From Motacilla alba alba (taxonomy: Eukaryota > Chordata > Aves > Passeriformes > Motacillidae), in NCBI RefSeq assembly GCF_015832195.1, contig NC_052028.1, positions 4,011,501 through 4,075,500 of the forward strand: DNA of 64,000 bases. Reading direction: 5' to 3'. Positions 46,301 to 57,925 of this stretch are shown here, in pieces (position 1 is the first letter of the stretch; every line of letters starts with the position of its first letter). Under the pieces are notes generated by a model. It was given only the letters and a program-made list of their open reading frames with translations, was not told the origin of the DNA and searched no databases. The translations under genes and the position numbers were made by a program.

Positions 46301-48607
46301 CAGAAATAAGTCATTAATGTATCTCACCACCCACCTCAGATGGCCACACCTGTATTCCTGTTGAGCAGACTATCTGTGATACACAGGATAGGTGTTGTCA
46401 CCTCAGAAAAGCTGTTTAGGACCTGAATTCCCACTTCTAAACAGTCTGCACAAGCACTTTTCTGTTCCAAATGACTCTGATGTTTAAAGAGCGTGTGCCT
46501 CTGTATTTGTGGATGTATAGAGGATCAGTTGCTCTCATTTTCAGTGTTTGGCTCTAAATAAATATCACAGATTATATCAGTATGAACATAGTCATCAAAA
46601 ATTCATGCCAGGAACCTCGTCACATTGTAAATTCTATTTTCCAGCATGGGGTTTATGCACGTTTTGTTGAAATTAATGGGAGAATGAATCTGGATCCAGT
46701 GTATTCACTGCAGCTGCAGGTCAGTTTTGCTCAGAGGGTTTTTTCAGTGGGATGGATCAGTAATGTAGACTTTGTGCCTGATCTTTGCACAGGAGGGAGC
46801 AGCATCTGCCCAGAGCAGCTCTGCTGTGCACTTCCGAGGCATCCCAAGAAGATATACTGGAAATACAATTGTAGTTCAGTTGTAAATTCTCTTATTGCTG
46901 AGATTGCTTTCATTTTTGCTTTATACCTTGTTACAAGTACTGCTTGCAACATAAACCATTACTATAATACTGGAAAAAACTAGCACCTAGCAAAAGAAAT
47001 GGAAGTACATACTTGTTTTCAGTTTTGTTCCTGGGTAGCTCAGGTGCCAAGCCTCTGTCATGGGACAGGAACAGCCAAACCAAGCTGCTGTGCATTCCCT
47101 AACATCGAGGTGACACCAGTGCAAAAGGACAGGGGGTAGAAACCAAAGGATTTGTAATGCCTAAGGGCATGTCTAGGGATACTGTTCAATATTCAGTACC
47201 TGGTTCTGCATCCTAATACCTTGCTAAGCCATTCTTTATGGATAAGGTACTCTACAAGCTGGAAAGAGAAATGCATGATGTGCGAGATCTGAGAGGAGGA
47301 GATTGCTTTGCTTTGGTTTACAAATGGCTGTCAGAAGCAAGCAGGAGGAGATGGCATTTGCTGTTGGAGTGAAGGAGGAGGAGCTGTTCCTGTGCCCAAT
47401 GGGAAAATTCCCCTTTTACTTTTGGGGGAGCCAGCAGGAGTGTGGATTAGGTGTCATGGAAATACAGATTCCAGAGGGGTCATACTAGTGCTGCTTATGA
47501 TTTCATAAAATTGTTTTAGCTATTAGTTCATGCAGAAATGTAACCTCATTTATCCATCATTGCCTTCTATGGGATTTTGTCTTAACTAATGTCAAACTTC
47601 ATTTTCCACAACATTTAAAGGAGGAAATTGGGGTAAATTGATACTGACTTTCCTGTAGGCTGGGGAGGGGAGTTCTCCTTTAGAGCCCTCTCATTCCAAA
47701 GCATTCCTGTTCTCCTGGAGCTCTCTATGCTGCCCAAGTCTGCCTTCACCTCCTGTGTATCACAAACACTGTCACTTTTGGCTGCAGCAACAAGGCTCTG
47801 CCAAAACAACAGTGGGAGCAGAGAACTGTAATGAGCCTGTGATGCTCCAAAGGTTTCAGGAGTGTAAAGGCAGAGGAAGCATCTTCTGAATTACTTTTTG
47901 GAGAAAAGAAAAGCATCACATGCAGCTAGCAAGCTTGAATTTCTTCTTGAGTGGCTGCCCTCTTGTCTTTAGTGGTGTCTGTGCAGTTTGTTGAGAATGG
48001 AAGCTCCCTGTGCTGCTGTCCTTAAAATTATGCATTTGCTTGCTGAGAAATTAGAGGATATATTTTCCTCTTTGCCTATTTGTCTTCTGTTTTTGCGTTA
48101 GTGTGCTGCCTCACAGAGAGCCACATTGATGCAATATTTAGTCCTTTACATTCATTGACAAGGGAAGAATTTTGTGCTCAAGAGAACTGAGTTAACAACA
48201 TATACTGTTTGCAGTTTACCATTTTTCTCAGTAGTTCTTGGTAGCAGTCAAAAGATGTGGATTTTGGCTTTGCTAGGTAAATAGGTAATTTCCTGCCTAT
48301 TTCCCTTCTAAGTGCAGGATACCACCTATGCAGATGACAGTGACAAATCAAGTGTTCTTGTGTTTGATTGTCTCAGCAGGAGATGAGGCTTGTTGTTGGG
48401 TTTGTATACACTTATGACATGGGGCAGAACTCTGGATGGATGAGCTAAGAAAACTTGCACAAGTACTGTCCAAGATTTTCTTGCTGAACTGATTAGTTCC
48501 ACCAGCTGGTTGCTGTGTCGTTGTAAAATATATGGGTTTTTTAAAATAGTATTTAAATTGCCTTTGTGCTTCTTTTCCACACCTGCAAAGGACTCTGGTG
48601 TGACTGG

Positions 48608-48830
48608 AATTCATAGAATTGTGGGACAGCAGAGGCTGGAAGGGACCTTGAGTGATCACTTGGCAATAGTCTGGGGAACCCTTGCTTAAAGCAGAGCCAC
48701 CTTATCAGGTCAGAGCAGGTTGCTCAGGGCTTTATTTGATGTCACTTTAAAAACCTCCAAGGGACAGGGACTGAGGACACAGCTCCTGTGGCAGCCTGGG
48801 CCCCTACCTGGCTGTCCTTGGGTGTGAACT
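48608..48830 (-). mobile_element. CR1 LINE 3' portion, antisense
   Basis: Read on -, the element ends at the left in the CR1 terminus; on + this shows as CATAGAATTGTGGGACAGCA, GGCTGGAAGGGACCTTGAG and TGATCACTTGG. It continues with GTCAGAGCAGGTTGCTCAGG, TTAAAAACCTCCAAGGGACA and TCCTGTGGCAGCCTGGG, which are reverse-complement CR1 landmarks. It is 5'-truncated and moderately diverged, opposite in orientation to SLIT3. Confidence 0.83.
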
Positions 48831-49401
48831 GGGCTTCCTTTCAGTATGTTTTAGCCCAGACTTCTCTCTTTTTGTTTCCCAAGAGAAATGTCTTTTTAAT
48901 CTTCCATTATCAAATTAACCCTACACTCCTTATCAAAAGATTTCAAACTCCCAGAATTTCAGTTAAGACAGCTGCCGGTAGAGAAAATTGAAAAATAAGG
49001 GTTCTTCTCATTGTAGGCTGTATATGCATGGAATAGCAAGGTGGGGAGTAATTTTTTTTCCTGTGTATATTAAGCTGAAGGCTTCCTTAAATATTTGTGT
49101 AGAATTTTGAGTAAATTGGGAGAGGGCTAAGCATACAACCCCCCACGCCCTCCCAGCTTGTAAGTATTTTATGATGGCTAGCACTGTTATATGTCTGTAT
49201 ATTCCCCAGCTATGAGAGCACTCTTGTCCACTGTGAGTTTTTCACCTTTGAAATGTAACAGGCAAATGAAGGCTTTACATGTGGTTTAGCTTTGGTGACT
49301 AAGTTAATTTTTTTTTTTTTTAGATTTAACCCCAAAGTGCAGTCTATCTTTATTTGATTATTACAAGATTAATGAATTCTAAACCTTTCCTCTGTTTTCA
49401 G

Positions 49402-49545
49402 ACTCCTCAATGCCAACAAGATCAACTGCCTGAGGGTAAACACGTTCCAAGGTCTGCATAATCTCAAACTGTTATCTCTTTATGACAACAAACTGCAGAC
49501 CATCAGCAAGGGGCTCTTTGCACCTCTGCGATCAATCCAGACTCT
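49402..49545 (+). CDS. SLIT3: SLIT3 internal exon: two leucine-rich repeats of domain 2
   Basis: This exon is 144 bases, exactly twice the 72-base period of the three preceding exons, and encodes two consecutive 24-residue LRR units. In phase 2 it reads [20 protein letters not shown], then [20 protein letters not shown], then [14 protein letters not shown] and SKGLFAPL are SLIT3-type (SLIT2 has RVDAFQ and a KGTFSPL segment). The acceptor is TCTGTTTTCAG|A and the donor TCT|GTGAGT. Either an ancestral intron between two single-repeat exons was lost or the unit was always double; the sequence alone cannot say. It is probably exon 13 in mammalian numbering. Confidence 0.97.
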
Positions 49546-50189
49546 GTGAGTATGCAGGCATAGCACAAATGACAGCTCTCCCTTTCCCCACCAAAAATGT
49601 TGCTTGTCGTTTCATCTGACATTAAGACAATTTGGAAGAGACATCCATGTAGCAGCCCCTCCCTTCCTCCCTGAGAGAAAAGGAGCAAGAAGAAGAAGAA
49701 GTGTTGCATCAATTCAGCAAGGGCAGGATCGACACAGCCTGCCCTTAGTGACAGAAGTGTCAGAGCTGTGTGAAGCTCGGGCTGTTTGTTGGGGAGATAA
49801 TGTGTGCATTTGACTCTGGATAAGATATGAACAGCACATTCTATTAGGATCATTGCCTAAGAGTTTTTAATGAGCCAATGAGTTGGCATCTCTCCTGCCT
49901 GGGTCTGAGTCCTGCTGTGCAGTTCGTGACTTCTGTAACCACATTTCAGCTGACATTCCACTTAAGGGGAATGATGTGTTGTATTATTTGATCCATTAAG
50001 AAAATCCACTCAACAGTTTTGAATTTGGAGGCATTAGAATAGGCATCAGAAGCAAAAATACAGAAATGATTCAATATTTTGTAGAAGAAGGTCTCATCCT
50101 AAAGCTGTGAGTAATAGGATAATAAGGTAAATAGTACTCCTTCAGAGCTGGAGTTGGCAGCCAGATATTCCAGTATTAAAATATCTATG

Positions 50190-50199
50190 GGTGTGTGTG

Positions 50200-50244
<45 letters not shown>
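50190..50244. repeat. Compound (TG)n(TA)n microsatellite
   Basis: A GTGTGTGTGTATGTG run passes directly into about 17 TA repeats and ends in TACACATC. The pure TA core can extrude as a cruciform and is likely to vary in length. Confidence 0.95.
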
Positions 50245-51955
50245 CAGTGTCTGTGCACGCACACGCTATAGTACTGCAATTTTTGTATGCAAATGCACAT
50301 TTATATATTTTAATACTGGGAATCTATTAGCTGAATTAGTTGTAGAAATGTTTCAAATCATATACAAATGAACTGATAGCAATGATTTCTTGCAGCAAAG
50401 TTTCTGCCACACCCTCAGGCAGCCACAAACATAACCTGAATTTCCAACAGATATTTGGCCAGTATGTATTGCTGCAAACCATGAAGACATTGGAATAATC
50501 ATGTACAGCACCCCCAGTTCTGCCTCTGCAGCTCCACCATGCTTTCTGCTGCTGCAGCTTGCTGTGTATATACACACATGAACTGGGGCCACAGAGAGGG
50601 TTCTTTCACAGAGCTATGTAAGGTTTTTCAGGTTAAACAACAGGCTTTTTTAATGTTTATAGGCCTAAGGTGTGAACATCTCCCGTTGGTTTCCATAGAG
50701 CTTTCCTGGTGTTCCTGGTGGCCCTTGCTTAGAACGGACTTGTTGCTTCACACCAAGAAACTTTGTCACAAAGTTTTGATTCATTCTCCCATTTCTAGAA
50801 CTCCAAGTGATTGCCATCTTCTGTGTTTTTCTAGAGCTGCAAAACCAGACCCAAATTCTGTCTCTATGTGATTCTTTGGACCTTGCACAGCAGGAATGGC
50901 TCTACTGCAACGGGAATCTTGAGTTTCTTCAGACCCTTTCTGCTCTATGTGCTCTCCCTTCCCAGTCCTGAACAGCCATTGCCCTGTTGTATTTTACACT
51001 TATTTTGTTCAGTGGCAGTTCATAAATATAACTGCAAACAGAAAAGAAGTTTCTACAAGTGGAAAACAGTAACAGAGGGAGAGAGTTCTTGCGAGGCTAT
51101 AACTTTATACCTCTGTCCAAACCAAATTGAAACATCTGTCTTTTCTTAACCTGTCTTTGCAGTTATTGGAGAGCTAAGTTCTGCTCCCTTGGAGGTCAGA
51201 GGGACTCATGCAAGTTAGCTGAACTGAGATTAGAGCCTGGCTCTGGGAAAGACCTGGCAAACTCTCCTGCTACAGTGCTCAGCTTTGTCAAGCAAAGTAA
51301 ATCAGAACAGCTGCAGAAAAACACTTTCTCTCTGAGATGCTCCAGCAGATTTCTGTTACCAAAGCCTAAATGCCCACTTAAAATCAATGCTATAGTACCT
51401 ATTTCCAATTTCATAGGAAACAAGCTGAGCAAACTTTGGTGAAGGATAGAGTGCAGTTGTACCTTGCCTAAACATTTCAGTCTTTAAATTAAAACCTTTT
51501 GCTTCAGGAAAAAATACATATGAAGGAAGTACTGTTAGAAATGATGAGCTTGTTCAAATATTAATTTCACTCTTGTGAAAAGATTTTGGACCACTTCTGC
51601 CTTTGCCCAAAGATCCAAGGTGCTTTACTAATTCACATTTTGAGCTTGCTGATAAAATTTCTTTTAAACCAGGATACAAAATGCTCTTCAGGTAAGGTGC
51701 ATTTATTTCAAGAGGCAGCACGTCAAGCTCTCAGGAGAAACCGTGGGACTTGGGAGACAGCAGCAGGTCTATGTCCTCTAAAGGGGGCTTTGCTGTCTTA
51801 ATTTTTGTTTCCTCTGTGCGAGGGCTTGCCGTAGATGTGAGCGCTCACAGAATTCTCCCATTCGCGTGCGGCTCCGCGCGGCTTCCGCCGGGCCTGGGCT
51901 GGTTTTTTTTCAGGAGCCGATTCAATTACTCCACTCTTCAGCTTCGGCGCTGGTG

Positions 51956-51990
51956 AAAAAAAAAAAAAAAAAACAAAAAAAAGAAACAAT
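51956..51990. repeat. A-rich tract upstream of splice acceptor
   Basis: A run of about 19 A residues is followed by C, eight A and GAAAC, ending some 55 bases before the exon at 52046. It separates the CpG-dense intronic segment from the acceptor region. A plausible branch-site-like TGATTAAAC lies downstream of it near 52018-52026, so splicing signals appear intact. It may be the remnant of a retroposed tail, but no body of a retroposon is recognisable next to it. Confidence 0.85.
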
Positions 51991-52045
51991 GCTGGAGCAT
52001 GGTGTCACAGGTCACTCGTGATTAAACATGCCATCCTTCTCGCAG

Positions 52046-52209
52046 ACATTTAGCTCAGAACCCATTTGTGTGCGACTGCCATCTGAAGTGGCTGGCTGAT
52101 TACCTGCAGGATAATCCCATCGAGACGAGCGGCGCGCGCTGCAGCAATCCCCGTCGCCTTGCCAACAAACGCATCAGCCAGATCAAGAGCAAGAAGTTCC
52201 GCTGCTCAG
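52046..52209 (+). CDS. SLIT3: SLIT3 internal exon: end of last LRR and C-terminal cap (LRRCT) of domain 2
   Basis: The exon completes LRR domain 2 with its disulfide-bonded C-terminal cap. It reads [20 protein letters not shown], then [20 protein letters not shown], then [14 protein letters not shown]. The four LRRCT cysteines are CDC, GARC and [22 protein letters not shown] is the SLIT3 form; SLIT2 has FICDC and YLHTNP. It enters in phase 2 (acceptor CTTCTCGCAG|A) and leaves in phase 1 (TCAG|GTAATA), unlike the uniform phase-2 exons before it, so the block closes with a phase change. Codon use is visibly more G+C- and CpG-rich than in the four preceding exons. It is probably exon 14 in mammalian numbering, which fits the mir-218 hairpin in the following intron. 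Confidence 0.97.
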
Positions 52210-54895
52210 GTAATAATTCATTTATCCAGCCTCTGCTGCGCTCCCCGCGCGGGGATGAGCGGGTCCAGAGAGCTCGCTAATCCAATCTGCGGGACAGTGT
52301 TTGCTGTAATGGATATTAGGGAGCATCTTTGGAAATTGAATTTGGGGAAATTCGGTTAGTTCGACAGAAAGGCAATTACCTTATGGATTAAAAAAAAAAA
52401 AAAAAGAAAAAGAAAGGCAGTCTATAGCTGTCTTCTCTTAAAAAACAAAGAAAAAATATAAAGCTTGTGACGTTTATTCATAAAAAAATACTAAATTATG
52501 AAATATCTAAGCAAAACAATTAAAATATATATGCATTCATATGGGAAATGTTATATTTTGACAGGATTATCAATTGTGTTTAAGCAGAGCTCTTACTGAT
52601 CTAATGAGAATTGAGCTCAAGTTTAGTTCCCACACCCAAAAGGCTGAGAACAGTATGAGAGGTTTTCATACAACTGGCAGTGAGCATTTCTGAGCTGGGA
52701 TGGGAGTGAATCCGGGGTGAGGGAATGGCATTGATGCACGTGCTTTCATACGTTCATTTTCCTTACCTCCATAAGTAACACACACTAGCTCCAGTAAAAT
52801 TGCCATCAAAGTTGGTAAGGTTTTTGGTTTCAGCCATCATTGAATCAAAAGGTGCATAATAATTTAGGCAAAGGTTTTGTGTTGTGAATGAAACAGAAAA
52901 ATGTTTCCACCTGAAATTAACCTCCAGTGTAACATAAACAGCTTTTTCTTAATCTTATCTATTCTTTATTTATGGTTCAGCTGTCAGTAAAAGGATATTT
53001 CTTGCCTTACACAGCACTACTAAGCAGATGACTACTTCTTTGTGTGTTTTTCCTACTGGTTATATTGGTTTTATCTATTTTGGATTATTGCCTTTTTGTA
53101 TACTGTAAAGACAAGCAGGTTTCAGTAAGCAAATCTATTAGTGTGTACTGAGGAGAAAAATGACTGTTATTGATGGAGTACCTTGTGGTGTTTTCTGTGA
53201 GAATTACTATGATTTTTCTTTTTTTCCTCTGAAAGGCAACATGATTAATTGTGTTCCTGGTGGTAAAAGATGAATGGCTCTAGATGGGGATGCAGCACGA
53301 AGCTGAGTGGCAGCAGCCCAAAACAAGCCGTTGTGCTTTGTGCATCACTGTGAGCAACATGCCGAGCTAAACCTTCCCTTTATGGGGGAAACAAAATAAA
53401 GATAACTTCATTTGCAGTCAGCTTTCCTTGGGCAGGCTTGTTAAGGTCTTCAGTCCCTTGTGACTCAAGCCACAACATTTAAATCAGGCCTGAAAATACG
53501 ACGTACTTTATCTAGGTTTTTGGATTGTGTCCATCATAGTAACAATGTAATTAGCCAGTAATATCTATATTTAAATAAACTGGAAATGAAAATGCATAAA
53601 TATAACTTAGACAGGAAAGCAGCCTGCAGAAACAGATCTGTATAAACCTGTACCCAATTTGCCATTGTTATTTCCTTCTGCTTTTATTAATGGCTTAGAG
53701 GAATTAATGTTATGTGTGAGCATGCATGCTTTGAACAAAGGTACAGGCGATTGGAGAAGGCAAACACCAGCTGACACCATTTAGGAGAGGTCAGAGCTAA
53801 GAAGAGCTACAGTGAAGAAATCAGTACCTGGTGATGCTGAGAATAATATTTTGTGTGAGTTCTTTTCTTGGGGGTCCTTTCCTTGAGGCATTAGGCTGTT
53901 TTTCCCTGGGTCTCCAGCTCTACATCTATATCAAAACCACATGGAAAAAGCATAAACCTGACTTATGAAGGAGGAGAGCAGAGATTGAACAGCTTCAGAA
54001 CAAAGATTTCAGCTGGATGAAAACTAATGCTGTTCATAAGCTCAATAGAGAAGAGATCCTTGCCTGTAGAGTTTCCAGATGGTGATGAGATACATTGAAC
54101 TCGACTTGCTGTCTGCTCACATGAGACAGGGAACATCTAATGGTTTAGAAAATCTTAGCTTGTAAATCAATCCAGGGAACAGACATCCTTGGCACCTGTT
54201 CTGCTCAACTTGTCCCTTTGAATCATGGCTGCTTCAGGCTTGGCATTTAGCAGGAATTTTCCATGTTTTCATTTTGAGGAATATGTTTCATCCCAAGATC
54301 TAACACAGCACGTCTCTGTGCAGAAATGTCCATGAGGTATGAATCTTCTTTTAGAGCATTGGGCAGTGCTTTGTGTCATCCAGGGATGACACAATCCCAC
54401 TGGGATGGCAAGGCTTAGTAACTTGTCTGTGTCCTCACTGTCTTTGGGATTCTCTGTTCTCGTTTTTACATCTTCTGCTCGGTGTATGACAAAACAATTT
54501 TTCATTTTAAATTCTTTTGTAAATGTGCATCTCTTTCTCAAAGGGCTCTTTTTCAGTATGCTGGTATTTTCATGTGCTTTGTGTAATATATCTAGTATCT
54601 GTCAATGGTCAGAAAGTCGTTTTTTGAGGGGAAAACACAGGGAATGTGAGGGGCTGGTTAAGGAAGAAATGTGAGGGATTTTATCATCACACAGTCTTTG
54701 ACCTTTGAGAAGAGATGAGGATGCACAGAAAAATTGGGCTCTGTGGGAGCAGAGGTGCTCAGGCAGTGTCAGGATCACACCCAGGAGTAGTTAAGCCTAG
54801 GAGAGCTTAATACTTTGACATCAGGGAAAGGACAGTTTTAAAGTCATAAAATTCTGAGGTTGTCCTGAAGTGGTCTGTGTGTCTTCCACATTCCT

Positions 54896-55182
54896 TTTGA
54901 CAAGGGCACAAAGTGATAGGACAAGGGGGAATGGCTTTAAACTGTGAGATGGTTGATTTGGATTAGATGTTGGGGAGAAATTGTTTCCTGTGAGGGTGGT
55001 GAGGCCCTGGTTCAGGTTGCCCAAAGAAGCTATGGCTTCCCCTGGATCCCTGACAGTGCCCAAGGCCAGGTTGGACACTGGGGCTTGGAACAGTGGAAGG
55101 TGTCCCTGGCCATGGTAGGGGTTGGGACTGGATGATCTTTAAGGTCCCTTCCAACCCAAACCATTCCATGATTCTGTGATCA
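54896..55182 (+). mobile_element. CR1 LINE 3' end, same strand as SLIT3
   Basis: This is a well-preserved CR1 3' portion. Landmarks in order are GGACAAGGGGGAATGGCTTT, GAGGGTGGTGAGGCCCTGG, TTCAGGTTGCCCAAAGAAGC, GGATCCCTGACAGTGCCCAA, GGTTGGGACTGGATGATC, TTTAAGGTCCCTTCCAACCC and a terminal CATTCCATGATTCTGTGAT with the ATGATTCT-type tail. This is the strongest single indication that the host is a bird. The copy is 5'-truncated and encodes no intact protein. Confidence 0.92.
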
Positions 55183-57800
55183 TGAAGGGGACTATCAGAA
55201 ATGACCTTTTATGAGAAAAAAATGTGACTGTTCAGTAAATTAAGGGAAGAAAGGGAAGTGCTTTTTCTCTAAGAACAGAAGAGAGGAGTGGTTAGCAGGA
55301 ACAGGGGAGAAAAGCTGAGATGTTTGAAGTTTCATCAGTCTGAAGTGGCAGAGGAGCATCATGAAGGAAATGTCAAGAGGACACAAGCAGATGGGCTAAA
55401 TAGAACTGTATTTGATAATTAAATGAAGCTGTGAAGGCTGATCTACAGAACTTCATTCTGCACACTCTTTCCTTCAGTTTTCATCACAGGTCCCCACCAT
55501 CCTGCTCAATAGCATCCAGCCTGAAGTACTTACCTTCTTTTCTGAATGATCAGTTCTTTCAATTGAGGCACTTTTCCCAGATGCTATTTCCTCACAGAAC
55601 CTAATGACTCGAGCTTTTACTGATGGCAGTGGAGCAACATCTGCAAAGGTTATGAGTGGCCATAGGAAGCAGCTTCTGTGCAACAGGTAGATAATGTACA
55701 TAATTCTTTTTAAAAGGAGAATTGGAAGCATTATAGCATGAAATGAAGGAACAGCAGGGAACAGGACATATTTTTGCCCAGGGCTGTGAGACAGGCAAAG
55801 CTTTTGAATATACCATCAAATATGTTTAAACTTCAGATTGCAATAGATGCTATTTTCTGTGATTTTTAGCTGTCCATTTGATGCAGTGCACCACGATAAT
55901 AACAAATCTCCCCCTTGCCCAACTGTCTCCCCACAGCTATACAATCTGAGATTAAAAAATCTGAGATGTTTTCTTGAAAGAGAAGTCATAAGTACAGGCT
56001 GTGACTAATTCTCTCTCTCTTCTGTTTAGAAAAGGGAATTTTTAGAATGTTTAGAAAATGTCATTTTCAGTGGCAACAGTGAAATTCTGATGATCATTTT
56101 CTTTTTGGCTACATCTGCCCACTCTGACCACCTAAGGATCCAGTGGTGCTTGGCAGCCTGAGGTCACTGGAGGCTCCCATTCTTAATATGAATAAGGGGG
56201 AAAAAAGATCAACACAAATATCCTGCCCAGAAGCATTTGATTAAGTTCACTACAGAGCAGTTTTGTTTTCTAAGGCAGCACTGGGCTTTAGGAGTAAGGG
56301 AAATGAATCCATGAGCAGATTGTGTTGTCTCTGTGGTAGCTTATTGTCACTTCAAGACTTGGCAGGTTCCTTGATTGCTGTGTGACACTGTGTATGAAAT
56401 AGCTTTTGGAAAGAACTGCCTTTGCATTCAGCTGTATATCTATTTCTCCCTGTGATGTGTTTGCATTTTCCAGTATATTGTGCATTTCAAAAGCAATGAA
56501 AGTTCCACCTGCTGTACTGACACAAACTATCTCTGATAATGATCAAAGCAATGTATTTCTACAAACATCACATCACAAAAGCTCTTTATCTTCTAATTCC
56601 TAGAAATAAGACTTTTATCAAGAAGATTGCTATTTGAAATACTCTGAAGTGAGCCTGTCTTATTGCTTCCTCCTGCATACATTGTGACTAACTGCCTTTA
56701 ATTAGTTACTTCAGTTCCAGACAGTGCTGTGCAATCAAAAGGACAGGGGAGAACAGGAGGAGCAAAATGAACCATCTGCCAGCAGTATTCTCTCTTTTTT
56801 GGACACTACCTCTTGTTAACCCAACCCAAAGCAAAGGCAGCCTTTTTGGTACATTTGGGTCCAAAAATGGCATATTTAGGGCTAGTGTAATTTCTCTCAT
56901 GTTATTCACAAAATTATTACGTGGTAATGTCGCTGCTTTTTGTTCACTCATAATTTTGAAGGCATTTGATGAAACCTCTTCTCACTAATTGCAGCTTTTC
57001 TCCTAATTCTTTATGTTCTTTTCCAGTCTCTCTCTTCATACACACTCACCTTCCTCAGGTTACCTGTCTGCTTTGGAACACACTTGCTGTTTCTTGTAAT
57101 CACCTCCAATTTCCTCCTCTCTTCTCTGCATTGTTGCACCTTTAGTAGCGCAGAAGTGCCATGGATGGAGTCAGGGGAGCACAGGCTGCATGTCAGGACT
57201 TTTTGTCTGTGGCAGTTCACACATTTTGTGTCCCTTGGACTCCTTGGGTTATCCCTTCCTCTGCTCCTAGTGATGTGTAAACACTAGGATTTTTAGCTCT
57301 CAAACTGAAAGCTGCAATGCATTGCTATTCCTTAACCAGTGTTTAAAAGTCATGAAAAGCAGGTGAATTTGACCCAGATCTTGCATCATTTATCTGATTG
57401 AAACACTCTCCAGTTGTTCCCATAATTTGCCAATAACTCTGATGACAACTTTGCAAATTCCTTTCATTTTTAATAAGCAAATAGTCATTTACAGACCATG
57501 GGCTCACGCTCCTGCCCTTAGCATTTTCTGTTTGGTGGAAAGCACAGGTCTCCACCTGCTCCTGCCTGCCTTGTTGCAGTGCTACAGGGACGTGTTTTTG
57601 GGGATGTGGTGATCCTGCCCATGGTATGTGGGGCTCCAGCAGCTCCTGAGCAAGCCCCAAGCCCTGAGAGCCTCTGGGTTTGTCCTGGGTGCTCCAGAAC
57701 TGCTCAGTGTGGTGGGAAATCTTATCTGAGGCCAAGCTCCAGCACTTTTCTCACCATGGCTTTGCCCTGCTGTGAGGGAAAGGGATAGAAAACACTGGTT

Positions 57801-57856
57801 ATGATTCTGCATTCATGGCTATGATTCTGCATTCATGGCTATGATACTGCATCCAG
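57801..57856. repeat. 20-bp tandem repeat, about 2.8 copies
   Basis: The unit ATGATTCTGCATTCATGGCT is present twice identically (57801-57820 and 57821-57840). It is followed by a partial, diverged third copy beginning ATGATACTGCATCCA. It is a small recent local duplication with no evident role. Confidence 0.9.
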
Positions 57857-57864
57857 ATTTCTGT

Positions 57865-57925
57865 CTGTGGTTTGGTTTGGTTTGATTTAGTTTGGGGGTT
57901 TTTTGTATGTTTTGGTTTTATTCAG
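57865..57925. repeat. T/G-rich low-complexity patch
   Basis: A run of TTTGG words (GGTTTGGTTTGGTTTGATTT) passes into a GGGGG TTTTTT segment and TTTTGGTTTTA. It has the same + strand T/G bias as the large tract at 34022-34430. Confidence 0.6.

Larger units (their letters stand above)
37480..49401 (+). other. SLIT3: SLIT3 intron (11,922 bp)
   Basis: This phase-2 intron runs from GTGAGTATG to CTCTGTTTTCAG. It is the most repeat-bearing intron of the window: a 134-bp tandem duplication (39810-40077), a solo retroviral LTR (41298-41722), two CR1 3' ends on + (about 43085-43258 and 43297-43366) and an antisense CR1 (about 48608-48830). The intervals 37480-39800, 40080-41290, 41723-43080, 43370-48600 and 48831-49401 contain only unassigned AT-rich sequence and stray ORFs. 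Confidence 0.85.
49546..52045 (+). other. SLIT3: SLIT3 intron (2,500 bp)
   Basis: This is the shortest intron in the window, phase 2, from GTGAGTATG to CCTTCTCGCAG. It contains the TG/TA repeat at 50190-50244, a CpG-dense patch from about 51815 and an A-rich tract at 51956-51990 close to the acceptor. Sequence between 50245 and 51800 shows nothing I can identify. Confidence 0.87.
51815..52290. promoter_or_regulatory. CpG-dense patch around the LRRCT exon; candidate intragenic regulatory region
   Basis: From 51815 to 51955 I count about 14 CpG dinucleotides, including TTCGCGTGCGG and CTCCGCGCGG. CpGs continue through the exon (for example GACGAGCGGCGCGCGC) and past its donor, where CCCCGCGCGGGG at 52243-52254 is a perfect 12-base palindrome. 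The rest of the window is strongly CpG-poor, so this is a local island-like feature of some 470 bases, interrupted by an A tract. It could mark an unmethylated regulatory element or alternative promoter upstream of the mir-218 hairpin, or simply a GC-rich conserved exon with its surroundings. No TATA or initiator is evident. Confidence 0.35.

Noticed and set aside
9076..52209. Assignment of the exons to SLIT2
   Set aside because: [31 protein letters not shown] and FVCDC...YLQDNP fit SLIT3 at positions where SLIT2 differs, and the hairpin loop is closer to mir-218-2.
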